A DNA stretch of 11,760 bases. Source: Thermoplasmata archaeon. GTDB lineage: Archaea > Thermoplasmatota > Thermoplasmata > Lutacidiplasmatales > UBA184. The stretch is from contig JABEUK010000032.1 in NCBI GenBank assembly GCA_013044425.1, positions 1 through 11,760 of the forward strand, read 5' to 3'. The notes beneath the pieces were generated by a model. The model ran no database searches. It saw only the letters and a list, made by a program, of their open reading frames with translations, and was not told the DNA's origin. Position 1 is the stretch's first letter; each line of letters opens with the position of its first letter. Below, piece after piece: positions 1 through 6,806 of the stretch. The position numbers were made by a program, and so were the translations under genes.

Positions 1-47
1 CCCGGTCGAAGGAGGTGCGCGGAGGTCGCCGAGAAGCGCCGCGATGT
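1..47. other. window edge downstream of rpoN
   Basis: These 47 bases follow the rpoN stop. Neither strand shows a recognisable start codon with a ribosome-binding site, a conserved peptide or a terminator. In related operons rpoK often comes next, but nothing here supports it. Confidence 0.3.
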
Positions 48-245
48 TCAGCCGTACGGGCCGACCTCGTCGAGAAGGTCCACGTGGGTGAGGAGCATCC
101 GTCGGCAGCAGTATCGCTCGAGGCCGAGCGCGTCCAGTACGTCCCCGGCGTTCTCACCGCGCGCCGTCCGGTCGAGATACGGATCCCAGAACTGGCCGAT
201 GACGGTCCCGCACGTGAAGCAGCGGATCGGGATCATCATCGTCAT
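48..245 (-). CDS. rpoN: DNA-directed RNA polymerase subunit N (Rpo10)
   Basis: This 65-residue protein is the small zinc-binding subunit of archaeal RNA polymerase, the counterpart of eukaryotic Rpb10, which helps assemble the D-L-N-P platform under the large subunits. The family signature is plain: RCFTCG at residues 8-13, and RYCCRRM at 44-50 followed by HVDLLDE. The zinc ligands should be C9, C12, C46 and C47. The length is normal for the family. Met-1, Met-3 and Met-4 are all possible starts; I chose Met-1 because a GGAG motif sits 7 nt upstream of it (minus strand, about 253-256). It lies 25 nt after rps9 as the last complete gene of the ribosomal operon. The usual next gene, rpoK, cannot be seen in the 47 bases left at the edge. 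Confidence 0.96.
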   Translation of the reverse strand: MTMMIPIRCFTCGTVIGQFWDPYLDRTARGENAGDVLDALGLERYCCRRMLLTHVDLLDEVGPYG

Positions 246-270
246 GTTCGATCTCCTTCCCCAGCTTCGC

Positions 271-678
271 TCAACGGTAGGACTTCTGTCGCCGCTTGCG
301 GGCCCCGCGGCCCCCGGGCCGCTTCGGCAGCTTCCGGCGCGGGTCGTTCACGATCAACGAACGATCGTACCGCTTGAACATATCGGCGAGCGCGGGGTCC
401 TTGATCCAGCCGAGGAGGCCCCGCGCGACCGCCGTCCGGGCCGCCGAAGCCTGTCCCATGATTCCACCGCCCTGGACGTGGACGGAGATGTCCACGGTCT
501 TCCACTTGTCGCCGACCATGAGCAGCGGTTCCTGGATCTTCAGGCGAACGAGCTCGGGCTCGACGAACTCGAGCGGGGTATCGTTGATGCGCACGCGGCC
601 CGAACCCTTGCGGATCGAGGCGCGGGCGATCGCTTCCTTGCGCTTGCCCGTCGTGAGCACCACGGTGGGTGCCTTCAT
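271..678 (-). CDS. rps9: 30S ribosomal protein S9 (uS9)
   Basis: This is the 135-residue archaeal S9 of the small ribosomal subunit head, whose basic C-terminal tail reaches towards the tRNA in the P site. The sequence shows the N-terminal family motif [12 protein letters not shown] (9-20), the [14 protein letters not shown] segment (68-81) and an arginine/lysine-rich end finishing in RKRRQKSYR. The ATG at 678 overlaps the rpl13 stop codon in an ATGA arrangement, which implies translational coupling. A much longer open frame continues upstream in the same phase, but it overlaps rpl13 and has no relation to S9, so the ATG at 678 is the real start. The length is usual for archaeal S9. Confidence 0.97.
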   Translation of the reverse strand: MKAPTVVLTTGKRKEAIARASIRKGSGRVRINDTPLEFVEPELVRLKIQEPLLMVGDKWKTVDISVHVQGGGIMGQASAARTAVARGLLGWIKDPALADMFKRYDRSLIVNDPRRKLPKRPGGRGARKRRQKSYR

Positions 679-1127
679 ACGCGCGCCCCCAGAAGCTGGG
701 AGACCTCGCCGAGGGTGATGGCGGTCCGCAGCGTCGCCGGCGCCTTCGCGATCTCGAGGACCTCGCGAGGGGTGCTCTGGTACTCGGCGGGAACTCCCAT
801 GAAGACCTCGAGGCGATCGTAGGCCTCCTTTCCCCGGGTCTTGAGGTGGGGCAGCATCCCGCGTACGGTACGGCGGAAGATCCGGTCGGGGTAGCGGGGG
901 AAATGGGGCCCGGAGCGCACCGAGCCTCGCGCGCGGGCGGCCGTGTAGTGCGCGATGACGCTCGCGCGCGGGCCGGTGACGACGCACTTCTCGGCGTTCA
1001 CCACGACGATCTGTTCGCCGGCAAGGAGCCGCTGCGCGATGAGGCTCGATGCCCGGCCGAGGACGAGGCCCGAGACGTCGACGACCTTCGCCGACGCGGC
1101 GGGAAGGGCGGCCGCCGCTTCAGCCAA
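675..1127 (-). CDS. rpl13: 50S ribosomal protein L13 (uL13)
   Basis: This 150-residue protein is archaeal L13, an early-assembling large-subunit protein. Recognisable family segments are VVDVSGLVLGRASS (15-28), VVVNAEKCVVTG (41-52) and the arginine-rich region FRRTVRGMLPHLKTRGKEA (about 83-101). The start is a TTG at 1127: no ATG, GTG or TTG lies between it and the conserved domain at residue 15, so it is the only reasonable choice. It overlaps the end of rpl18e by 8 nt, and its own TGA overlaps the rps9 ATG. This packing suggests one mRNA with coupled translation across the three ribosomal genes. No strong Shine-Dalgarno sequence is visible before the TTG, which fits reinitiation after rpl18e. 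Confidence 0.96.
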   Translation of the reverse strand: MAEAAAALPAASAKVVDVSGLVLGRASSLIAQRLLAGEQIVVVNAEKCVVTGPRASVIAHYTAARARGSVRSGPHFPRYPDRIFRRTVRGMLPHLKTRGKEAYDRLEVFMGVPAEYQSTPREVLEIAKAPATLRTAITLGEVSQLLGARV

Positions 1128-1485
1128 AGATCCGTACCCCCGCCCCGTCGGGCTTGGACTTGATCAGCTCGTGGATCGTCAAGACGACTCCGCCGGCCGC
1201 CTGGATCTTCGATCGCGCCGCGGGAGAGCACTGGAACGCGGCGACGGTGATCGGTTTGGAGATCGAACCGTCGGCGAGGAGTTTGCCGGGGACGACAACG
1301 ACCTCCTCGCCCCGGACGAGCCGGTTGAGATGTCCTACGTTCACGGGGTTCGTCTGGTGGCGCGCGCGCCCGAGGCGTTGGGCCACCGCCCCCCAGATCG
1401 CGGCGTCGTTCACCTTGGCCGCGATTTGGAGCTCCCGCACGGCGTGGGAGAGCTCGGGATTCTGCTTGTCCAAGATGGGGGCCAT
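1120..1485 (-). CDS. rpl18e: 50S ribosomal protein L18e (eL18)
   Basis: This 121-residue protein is L18e, a large-subunit protein found in archaea and eukaryotes but not bacteria. The sequence matches the family in AIWGAVAQRLGRARHQ, in VNVGHLNRLVRGEEVVVVPGKLL and in the central KPITVAAFQCSPAARSKI stretch. A TTG at 1506 would add seven residues, but the TATA box at 1514-1521 predicts transcription to start near 1491, so the TTG would not be in the mRNA. The ATG at 1485 then has a leader of only about 6 nt. It is the first gene of the rpl18e-rpl13-rps9-rpoN operon. In many archaea rpoD lies just upstream, but here the upstream neighbour is a divergent PRC-barrel gene. Confidence 0.95.
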   Translation of the reverse strand: MAPILDKQNPELSHAVRELQIAAKVNDAAIWGAVAQRLGRARHQTNPVNVGHLNRLVRGEEVVVVPGKLLADGSISKPITVAAFQCSPAARSKIQAAGGVVLTIHELIKSKPDGAGVRIFG

Positions 1486-1513
1486 GGGCGGAACGGCTCC
1501 GACCAAGGTCGCC

Positions 1514-1521
1514 GATATAAG
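1514..1521 (-). promoter_or_regulatory. TATA box (box A) of the rpl18e operon
   Basis: The minus strand reads CTTATATC, an A/T-rich octamer in an otherwise GC-rich gap. Its centre lies about 32 nt before the rpl18e ATG. With the usual archaeal spacing of about 26 nt from box A centre to the transcription start, the mRNA would begin near 1491 with a very short leader. The same octamer followed by GGC precedes the coiled-coil gene at 3702-3709. Confidence 0.65.
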
Positions 1522-1629
1522 CGTTGCCGGCCGCCGGTGGAACCCCGCCGTGCGTCCCAGGGTTTTGGCTCGGCGGTCGCTGACGCACGAGCGCGGTACC
1601 GCCTCGGGGCGCTTCCCCTCCAGCCAACG

Positions 1630-1637
1630 GTTAAATA
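1630..1637 (+). promoter_or_regulatory. TATA box of the PRC-barrel/glycosyltransferase pair
   Basis: GTTAAATA is the only A/T-rich patch before the PRC-barrel gene. Its centre lies about 35 nt upstream of the ATG at 1669, which predicts a start near 1660 and a leader of roughly 9 nt. A GGTGA segment at 1657-1661, complementary to part of the archaeal 16S 3' end, could act as ribosome-binding site if the leader starts slightly earlier. Confidence 0.55.
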
Positions 1638-1668
1638 GCGTGGCCCGACATGGCCGGGTGAGGCCACG

Positions 1669-1911
1669 ATGCGCAAATTCCTCACCGAGCTACGGGGAAA
1701 AACCGTAATGACCAACGACGGACAAATCCTCGGAATGATCGACAACTTCGTGGTGGATACGGTCACCGGCATCATCGCCCATGTCCTCGTTACTCCGAAC
1801 GAAGATATCGAGCCTCGCCTGTTCCAGAGCGATGCGTCCGGCCGCCTCGTGCTCCCCTTCAAGAGCATGCGTGCCGTCAAGGACGTCGTCGTGATGGACA
1901 TTGGCAAGTGA
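1669..1911 (+). CDS. small PRC-barrel domain protein
   Basis: This 80-residue protein is almost entirely one PRC-barrel fold. It opens with FLTELRGKTVMTNDGQILGMIDNFVVD (residues 4-30), a typical PRC signature in which a short beta strand is followed by G-x-x-I/V and an aspartate-rich turn. It closes with the LVLPFKSMRAVKDVVVMD strand pair (60-77). Single-domain PRC proteins of this size are common in archaea. In Haloferax, two of them (CdpB1 and CdpB2) bind SepF and act in FtsZ-based cell division; whether this copy does so is inference, although a sepF gene lies about 5 kb away. It has its own TATA box and overlaps the downstream glycosyltransferase by 11 nt, so the two are probably co-transcribed. 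No membrane segment or signal peptide is visible. An RNA-processing role, known for the PRC domain of RimM, is the main alternative. Confidence 0.9.
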   Translation: MRKFLTELRGKTVMTNDGQILGMIDNFVVDTVTGIIAHVLVTPNEDIEPRLFQSDASGRLVLPFKSMRAVKDVVVMDIGK

Positions 1912-2758
1912 AGCACCTTTTCGTCCGCTGATCTCGGTCGTCATCACCGTCCGGAACGAAGCGCCGAACCTCCGGCGGCTGTTCGAGGGCCTGCTCGTCC
2001 AGGAGCAGCCGTTCGAGATTGTCTTCGTCGACGCACTGAGCGGGGATCGGAGTTTCGAGATCGCCGAGGAGTACGCCCGACGCCATCCGGGCACCATCCT
2101 CGCCTTCCAGCGCTACGGGTCCCGTGGGGTTGGGCGGAACGCGGGTGTTGCGCTCGCACGCGGGGAGTTCGTCGCCTTCATCGACGGAGACTGCGTTCCG
2201 GACCCTGGGTGGCTCTCCGCGCTGCGCCAGGAGCTCCGCCACGCCGAGGTGGTCGCTGGGCGCACCGAGCCGATCGGTCGGGTCCGGTACGGAACGCTCG
2301 AGCGGATCGAGCTCTATCAGAAGGGGAGCGACGTGACGTATCCGTCCTGCAATCTCGCCTACCGACGGGCGTTGTTCGACCAGCTGGGAGGATTCGACCC
2401 GCGCTTCATCACGGCGGAGGACATCGATCTGAACCTGCGCGCGGTCCGCCGGGGCGCGACGATCCAGTACGCCCCCGACGCGGTCGTCTACCACCAGATG
2501 CGCACCACGACCCTCCGGTTCCTCTATCAGGCCTTCTGGAACGGCTACGGTCGCAAGCAGCTGACGGAAAAGCACGGCTCGCTCTGGTCGGACTACCGGC
2601 CCCGGCGGCTACTCCAACGGCAGCGCGGCGCTATGGCGTGGCTCCGCCTCTGTGCCGCTGCATTCGGTTACTCCGCGCGGATCGTGGGAGGGTGGGGTTC
2701 CCGGCTCACACCGGCAGCCTCCTCCCCGATCGTAGCCAACCCGGATAAGGAACGCTGA
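1901..2758 (+). CDS. GT2-family glycosyltransferase
   Basis: This 285-residue protein is a GT-A fold, family 2 inverting glycosyltransferase that would transfer a sugar from a nucleotide-sugar to an unknown acceptor. Visible motifs in order are ISVVITVRNE (11-20), the nucleotide-binding VDALSGD (43-49), FIDGDC (93-98) with the metal-binding DGD at 95-97, and AEDIDLNLR (172-180), whose E173-D174 pair supplies the usual catalytic base. A moderately hydrophobic C-terminal stretch (about 243-265) may sit on the membrane, but no clear transmembrane helix is evident. The start is a TTG at 1901 inside the end of the PRC-barrel gene; it is the only start before the first motif, and GTGAT lies about 8 nt upstream. 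No other glycan genes are near, so substrate and pathway (surface polysaccharide, glycolipid or protein glycosylation) cannot be inferred. Confidence 0.9.
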   Translation: MASEAPFRPLISVVITVRNEAPNLRRLFEGLLVQEQPFEIVFVDALSGDRSFEIAEEYARRHPGTILAFQRYGSRGVGRNAGVALARGEFVAFIDGDCVPDPGWLSALRQELRHAEVVAGRTEPIGRVRYGTLERIELYQKGSDVTYPSCNLAYRRALFDQLGGFDPRFITAEDIDLNLRAVRRGATIQYAPDAVVYHQMRTTTLRFLYQAFWNGYGRKQLTEKHGSLWSDYRPRRLLQRQRGAMAWLRLCAAAFGYSARIVGGWGSRLTPAASSPIVANPDKER

Positions 2759-2774
2759 TCGGACCCGACGAGGA

Positions 2775-3641
2775 CTATCCGCGTCCGGTCTTCTGCAGCT
2801 CGAGCAGATCGGCGGTCGAGACTTTCTCGCCCTTCTTGAGCCGGGCAAGGAAATCCTCCTCCTTCGGAGGCTCGACCTCTTCGCCCCACTCGGCCGGGGC
2901 GCGGCCACCTCGGGTCGCGTAGAGCATCTTCTCGATGTCGCGCACCTCCTCGATCGCCGCGATGTGCGCGCGGTGGAGCTCGTCCGCGCGACCCTTGACC
3001 TCGATGAGCCGTGCCTGCACCTCATCGGCCTTGCGTCGGAGCTCGTCGACCGACTCGTACAGGGCGACCATCGCCTCGTGGGCGCTCTGAGCCGCCTCGG
3101 CGTTCTGACCGACGGCCGCGTGGTGCTTCTCGGCCTCGACCCGCGCCTCGTTCATGGCCTGGAGCGCCTGCTCGATCTCGGGATCGCGACGCAGCTGCTC
3201 GTCCTGCTCACGGATCGCCTGCTCGAGGCGTTTCATCTCCTCGATGAGGCGTTTTTCCTGCTCGGTGGTGTGCGCCGTCGTCATGTGACGGAACTCGAGC
3301 TCCTTGAGCTCCTTCTTCATCCGCCAGACAGGGACGGCTCCGGGACGTGGCTGGCGATTGCGCTTGAGCTCCTGGACCCGGTCGCTGGTCTCCTGGAGCT
3401 TGCGGTTCCACTCCTCGCGGAGGGCCTTCTCCTCCCGGACCTGCTCGTTCAGCTCGTCCCGGTGCCTCCGGTGATCCTGCGCCTCCGCGCTCTTCGCGTG
3501 GAGCTCGTCGAGGATGCGGCCGCGCTCGTCCGCGATCTGCCGGGCCTCGGCGTTGAGCCGGTCGCGCGCCGCCCGGTGCTCGTCCGCCCGCTGATTGGAT
3601 TCGATGCGCTTGCGTTCGAGCTCTTGCGTGGCGTCGGCCAA
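2775..3641 (-). CDS. COG1340-type archaeal coiled-coil protein
   Basis: This protein of about 288 residues is nearly all charged heptad-like sequence, rich in E, K, R, Q and A, and should form long coiled coils. Two features place it in the archaeal COG1340 family: the central block where KELKELEFRHMTT is followed by EQEKRLIEEMKRLE, and the C-terminal LARLKKGEKVSTADLLEL. Some databases label members phosphoserine phosphatase, but nothing here looks like an enzyme. Two starts are possible. The TTG at 3641 has GGAGGTG 5 nt upstream (3647-3653) and lies about 38 nt inside the predicted transcript. The in-frame ATG at 3683 would add 14 glycine-rich residues and sits at or before the predicted transcription start, so I prefer the TTG. 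The gene is divergent from herA and its 3' end faces the glycosyltransferase 16 nt away. Its function is unknown. Confidence 0.85.
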   Translation of the reverse strand: MADATQELERKRIESNQRADEHRAARDRLNAEARQIADERGRILDELHAKSAEAQDHRRHRDELNEQVREEKALREEWNRKLQETSDRVQELKRNRQPRPGAVPVWRMKKELKELEFRHMTTAHTTEQEKRLIEEMKRLEQAIREQDEQLRRDPEIEQALQAMNEARVEAEKHHAAVGQNAEAAQSAHEAMVALYESVDELRRKADEVQARLIEVKGRADELHRAHIAAIEEVRDIEKMLYATRGGRAPAEWGEEVEPPKEEDFLARLKKGEKVSTADLLELQKTGRG

Positions 3642-3646
3642 CCGAC

Positions 3647-3653
3647 CACCTCC
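3647..3653 (-). promoter_or_regulatory. Shine-Dalgarno site deciding the coiled-coil gene start
   Basis: The minus strand reads GGAGGTG, complementary to the archaeal 16S rRNA 3' end, exactly 5 nt before the TTG at 3641. It is the best ribosome-binding site among the genes in this window, and it lies inside the extra codons that the ATG at 3683 would use, so it argues for initiation at the TTG. Confidence 0.6.
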
Positions 3654-3701
3654 GACCGGCGCTCCCGATAGGGACCGGGGCATCGTTCGAGGGAGGCGGC
3701 C

Positions 3702-3709
3702 GATATAAG
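3702..3709 (-). promoter_or_regulatory. TATA box of the coiled-coil gene
   Basis: The minus strand reads CTTATATC followed by GGC, identical over eleven bases to the rpl18e box. Its centre is only about 22 nt from the ATG at 3683 but about 64 nt from the TTG at 3641. The predicted transcription start near 3679 would leave the ATG out of the mRNA. Confidence 0.6.
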
Positions 3710-3778
3710 GGCTTCCCGTAAATCCGGCGGCCGTTCGGAGGCGGAGGCAAGGCCGGATGCTTCCTCGGTCACGGCAGG

Positions 3779-3786
3779 CTAATATC
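3779..3786 (+). promoter_or_regulatory. TATA box of herA, predicting a leaderless mRNA
   Basis: CTAATATC followed by GG differs by one base from the boxes before rpl18e and the coiled-coil gene. Its centre lies 26-27 nt before the GTG at 3809, which is the standard distance from box A to transcription start. The herA mRNA would therefore begin on or next to its start codon. Confidence 0.6.
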
Positions 3787-3788
3787 GG

Positions 3789-3810
3789 ACGCCCCGCTGA
3801 ATTGGGGCGT
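3789..3810 (+). repeat. 7-bp inverted repeat between the herA TATA box and start
   Basis: The arms ACGCCCC (3789-3795) and GGGGCGT (3804-3810) are perfect inverted copies separated by 8 nt, and the right arm covers the GTG start codon. If the transcript begins at the GTG the repeat is a DNA-level element in the position of a repressor operator. If it begins further upstream, the RNA hairpin would mask the start codon. In GC-rich DNA a chance repeat of this size is possible. Confidence 0.4.
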
Positions 3811-5257
3811 GGAGGAGGTCGGCCGCATCTTCGGGGACGTCGGTCTCGGTCACTTCCAGCTCAGCCTCACCCATCCGGTCGAGCGGGGCGACTACCTGTG
3901 TGTCGAGGACGACCTGCACGGCAGCGTGCTCTGCCAGCTCGACGATCTCCAGCGCAAGAGCGATCTCGACATCGAGCGCGCGCGCACCCTCGTCTCCGCC
4001 GATGAGGGATCGATCCACGAGAACCTGCTCGGTATCGCACGGATCGTCGGGTTTCGGGACCCCCAGGGTCTGGTGAAGATCCCCACGATCCCCTTTCGTC
4101 CCGGCGCACGCGTCTACCGTGCCGAGGACCCGCTCATCGCCAAGGTGCTCGGCCTGAGCCACCACACGAACTCGGGTGCGTACGTCGGCCTCTTGCGTAA
4201 CCACGACCTTCGAGTGGAGCTGGACATCAACCAGCTCGTCCAACGCCACGTCAGCGTGCTGGCCAAGACCGGCGGGGGGAAGAGCTACCTCCTCGGGGTC
4301 CTCATCGAGGAGTTGCTGCGCCACAAGGTCACGTGCGTCATCATCGATCCCCACGGGGAGTACAAGTCGCTGCGGACGCCGGCCGAAAAGAACGGCGCGC
4401 ACCACCGCTTCGGCGTCGAATCGCAAGGCTTCTCCCGCCAGATCCAGGAGTACTCGCCCGACGTCTCCCTCAACCCCTCGGCGAAACCGTTGACGTTCTC
4501 GCTGCACCACCTCGAACCGCGCGAGCTCTTGGTGTTCATGGGACTGACGAACATCAAGACGTTCCTCGCTCCGCTCAAGCAGCTCATCGAGCGCGTCTCG
4601 ACGGCGACCCCGGAGTACACCGTCGCCGATCTCGCCCGTGCCGCGGAGAGCGGCGAGGGGGCGATCGCGGAGACGCTCCACGAGCGCCTGCTCTACGTGG
4701 AGCAGACGAAGCTCCTGGGACCCCAGGGCACGAGCCTGAGCGATCTTGTGAAGAAAGGCGAGGCGACACTGATCAATCTGCGCGGGGTCGCCCCCGACGT
4801 GCAGGAGCTGGTGGCGGCCCGGATCTCATCGACCCTGTTCGAGAACCGGAAGAAGGGCAAGATCCCACCGCTCTTCCTGGTCATCGAGGAGGCCCACAAC
4901 TTCGCCCCCCAGCAGGGTCAGGTGGTCTGCTCCCGGATCCTGAAGACGATCGCGAGCGAGGGCCGCAAGTTCGGTCTCGGTCTGTGCGTCGTCACCCAGC
5001 GCGCCGCACGCATCGACAAGAGCGTCCTGAGCCAGTGCAACACCCAGCTCATCCTCCAGGTGACGAACCCGCTCGACCTACGTGCGATCAGCCAGTCCAT
5101 CGAGGGGCTCACCGTCGGGATGACGGAGATGATCCAATCGCTCCCGGTCGGGGTGGCCCTGATCACCGGAGGCGGCTATCACACCCCACTCTTCTGTGAG
5201 ATCCGGCCCCGCGCGACCCGGCACGGCGGGGAGAGCGTTCAGATCGTCGAGAACTGA
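3809..5257 (+). CDS. herA: HerA-type DNA translocase/helicase (DUF87 ATPase)
   Basis: This 482-residue protein is a FtsK/HerA-superfamily ATPase. Family members form hexameric rings that pump double-stranded DNA and, with the nuclease NurA and Mre11-Rad50, resect DNA ends for recombination. The N-terminal part (about 1-110) fits the HAS-barrel domain. The motor core begins near 135 with Walker A in AKTGGGKSY (152-160), then VIIDPHGEY (177-185), Walker B with catalytic glutamate in LFLVIEEAH (355-363), and the conserved VVTQRAARIDKSVLSQC segment (394-410). The TGGGKS form differs from the common TGSGKT but is seen in the superfamily. The start is GTG at 3809, 26-27 nt from a TATA box, so the mRNA looks leaderless. 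No nurA, mre11 or rad50 lies in the window; the neighbours are a divergent coiled-coil gene and a convergent aminopeptidase. A HerA-like paralogue with another role is possible. Confidence 0.92.
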   Translation: MEEVGRIFGDVGLGHFQLSLTHPVERGDYLCVEDDLHGSVLCQLDDLQRKSDLDIERARTLVSADEGSIHENLLGIARIVGFRDPQGLVKIPTIPFRPGARVYRAEDPLIAKVLGLSHHTNSGAYVGLLRNHDLRVELDINQLVQRHVSVLAKTGGGKSYLLGVLIEELLRHKVTCVIIDPHGEYKSLRTPAEKNGAHHRFGVESQGFSRQIQEYSPDVSLNPSAKPLTFSLHHLEPRELLVFMGLTNIKTFLAPLKQLIERVSTATPEYTVADLARAAESGEGAIAETLHERLLYVEQTKLLGPQGTSLSDLVKKGEATLINLRGVAPDVQELVAARISSTLFENRKKGKIPPLFLVIEEAHNFAPQQGQVVCSRILKTIASEGRKFGLGLCVVTQRAARIDKSVLSQCNTQLILQVTNPLDLRAISQSIEGLTVGMTEMIQSLPVGVALITGGGYHTPLFCEIRPRATRHGGESVQIVEN

Positions 5258-5258
5258 G

Positions 5259-5284
5259 GCCCGATCACACGCCCTATCGGGCGT
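5259..5284. other. overlapping alternative hairpins at the herA/aminopeptidase junction
   Basis: The 16-nt gap between two convergent stop codons lies inside two mutually exclusive stems. GCCCGAT (5259-5265) pairs with ATCGGGC (5276-5282), and ACGCCC (5269-5274) pairs with GGGCGT (5279-5284) around a TATC loop. They could help end transcription from either side, but no T-rich tract follows on either strand, so a terminator role is only a suggestion. Confidence 0.3.
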
Positions 5285-6797
5285 AGTCGAGGAGGAAGCG
5301 GGTGATCAGTCGTACACCGAAGGCGGTCGCCCCGATGCCCTGGTACGCGGGCTGGAGCCGCCGGGTCGTGATCGTAGTGTAGGCGGCTCCCGCGATGTCG
5401 AGGTGCGCCCACGGGCCCGAACCGGCGAAGTGTTCGAGGAACGCTCCGGCCGTCAGCATACCGGCCAGTGGGATCTCGATGGAGTTGCGCACGTCGGCGA
5501 CCTCGCTCTTGACCAGCTCGCGGTGGTAGTCGGTGATCGGCATCCGCCATACGGGTTCGCCGGTCGCCTTGGAAGCCGCGAGGATCCGCGTCGCGAGGCG
5601 ATCGTTGTTCGACAGGAGCCCGGCCATGTCGTCCCCGAGAGCGACCACCTGGGCTCCGGTGAGGGTCGCCAGGTCCACAACGGCGTCCGGGTGGAACTGA
5701 CCGACGACGAACGCGAGCGCGTCGGCAAGGACGACCCGCCCCTCCGCGTCGGTGTTGGCGATCTCGATGGTCGAGCCTCCGTAGGCCTTCACCACGTCGC
5801 CGGGCCGGTAGGACGTCCCGCTCGGTACGTTCTCGGCGCACGCCATCACCCCGATGACGCGCGGGCGGACCCGGAGCCGGGCGGCGGCCCGGAGGATCCC
5901 GAGGACCGCCACCGCCCCGCTCTTGTCGAACTTCATATCGCCCATCTTGAGCGACGGCTTGATGGAGATGCCTCCGGAATCAAAGGTGATCCCCTTTCCG
6001 ACGACCGCGATCGTCGGGACCTTCGCCCCGACTCCCGGGTACTCGAGGACGATCATACGGGGAGGGTGGGCGGACCCCCCTCCGACCGCGAGGTGTCCCC
6101 CGCAGCCGAGCCGAGCGAGCTCCTTTTCGTCGTAGACCGTGACCTTAAGGTGCTCGGCCCGGGCTAGCTCCTCGGCCTCGGAGGCGAGTCGAGAGGGATG
6201 CGCTTCGTTCGCCGGAAGGTTCGCGATCTCGCGTGTCCAACGAACGGTCTCGATGAGGCTTTGTTCCTGGGCGAAGGCACGGCCGAGGGTGCGCGCCTGG
6301 GCACGATGCTCGGTGCCGAGGCAGATCGTTCCTTCCTCCAGGGGCGGCTCTTTCGGCGCCTTGTACCGCGTGAACTCGTAGCTCCCGAGCCCGATCCCAT
6401 CGGTCAGAGCGCGCACGGCCACCTCCGGGCTGACGGAGCGGCCGGTGAACGACGCGAGATGGAAGGCGACGCGGCGTGTGCCCTTCCCACGCACCCCTTT
6501 TACGGCGCTCGCCGCAGCGCGACGGATCCGCTCGGCGTCGAGCCGGTCGCGCGGCCCGAGGCCGAGGATCACGACGCGTCCGGCTCTCTCTATCCGGTGG
6601 AACACGCTCAACTCCTGGAACCGGCCGCGGACCTCCCCCGAATCCCATCCGCGCTGGATTGCACCTGCGACGGCGGCGTTGGCGGCCGCGAGCGACGAAG
6701 GGAATGAAGGATCCTTCCCCGGGGCCTCGGGTATCCCTACAATCGAAACGTCGGCGTCCGCCGCAAGCGCCCCTCCGGGATCGAGGCGCAGCCTCAC
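5274..6797 (-). CDS. pepA: leucyl aminopeptidase, M17 family
   Basis: This 507-residue protein is an M17 metallo-aminopeptidase, a cytosolic hexameric enzyme with two metal ions that removes N-terminal residues from peptides. The N-terminal domain (about 1-160) is variable. The catalytic domain shows VVGKGITFDSGGISIK (265-280), KFDKSGA (289-295) and NTDAEGR (348-354). By comparison with E. coli PepA, the metal and catalytic residues are K268, D273, K280, D291, D350, E352 and R354, all present, so the enzyme should be active. The length matches the family. It starts with GTG at 6797, 9 nt after the sepF stop codon, so the two are probably one transcript. No link between peptide turnover and SepF is implied by sequence alone. 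Its 3' end faces herA 16 nt away. Confidence 0.96.
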   Translation of the reverse strand: MRLRLDPGGALAADADVSIVGIPEAPGKDPSFPSSLAAANAAVAGAIQRGWDSGEVRGRFQELSVFHRIERAGRVVILGLGPRDRLDAERIRRAAASAVKGVRGKGTRRVAFHLASFTGRSVSPEVAVRALTDGIGLGSYEFTRYKAPKEPPLEEGTICLGTEHRAQARTLGRAFAQEQSLIETVRWTREIANLPANEAHPSRLASEAEELARAEHLKVTVYDEKELARLGCGGHLAVGGGSAHPPRMIVLEYPGVGAKVPTIAVVGKGITFDSGGISIKPSLKMGDMKFDKSGAVAVLGILRAAARLRVRPRVIGVMACAENVPSGTSYRPGDVVKAYGGSTIEIANTDAEGRVVLADALAFVVGQFHPDAVVDLATLTGAQVVALGDDMAGLLSNNDRLATRILAASKATGEPVWRMPITDYHRELVKSEVADVRNSIEIPLAGMLTAGAFLEHFAGSGPWAHLDIAGAAYTTITTRRLQPAYQGIGATAFGVRLITRFLLDYAR

Positions 6798-6806
6798 GGG
6801 TCCTGC

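Noticed and set aside
88..822. Long plus-strand open frame antisense to rpoN, rps9 and rpl13
   Set aside because: It covers well-recognised genes on the other strand, and its arginine- and proline-rich sequence resembles no family; long antisense frames are expected in GC-rich DNA.
679..987. Upstream in-frame extension of rps9
   Set aside because: It overlaps rpl13 and is unrelated to S9; the ATG at 678 gives the normal S9 length and an ATGA overlap.
1486..1506. TTG start seven codons upstream of rpl18e
   Set aside because: It lies upstream of the transcription start predicted from the TATA box at 1514-1521, and the ATG at 1485 gives the usual length.
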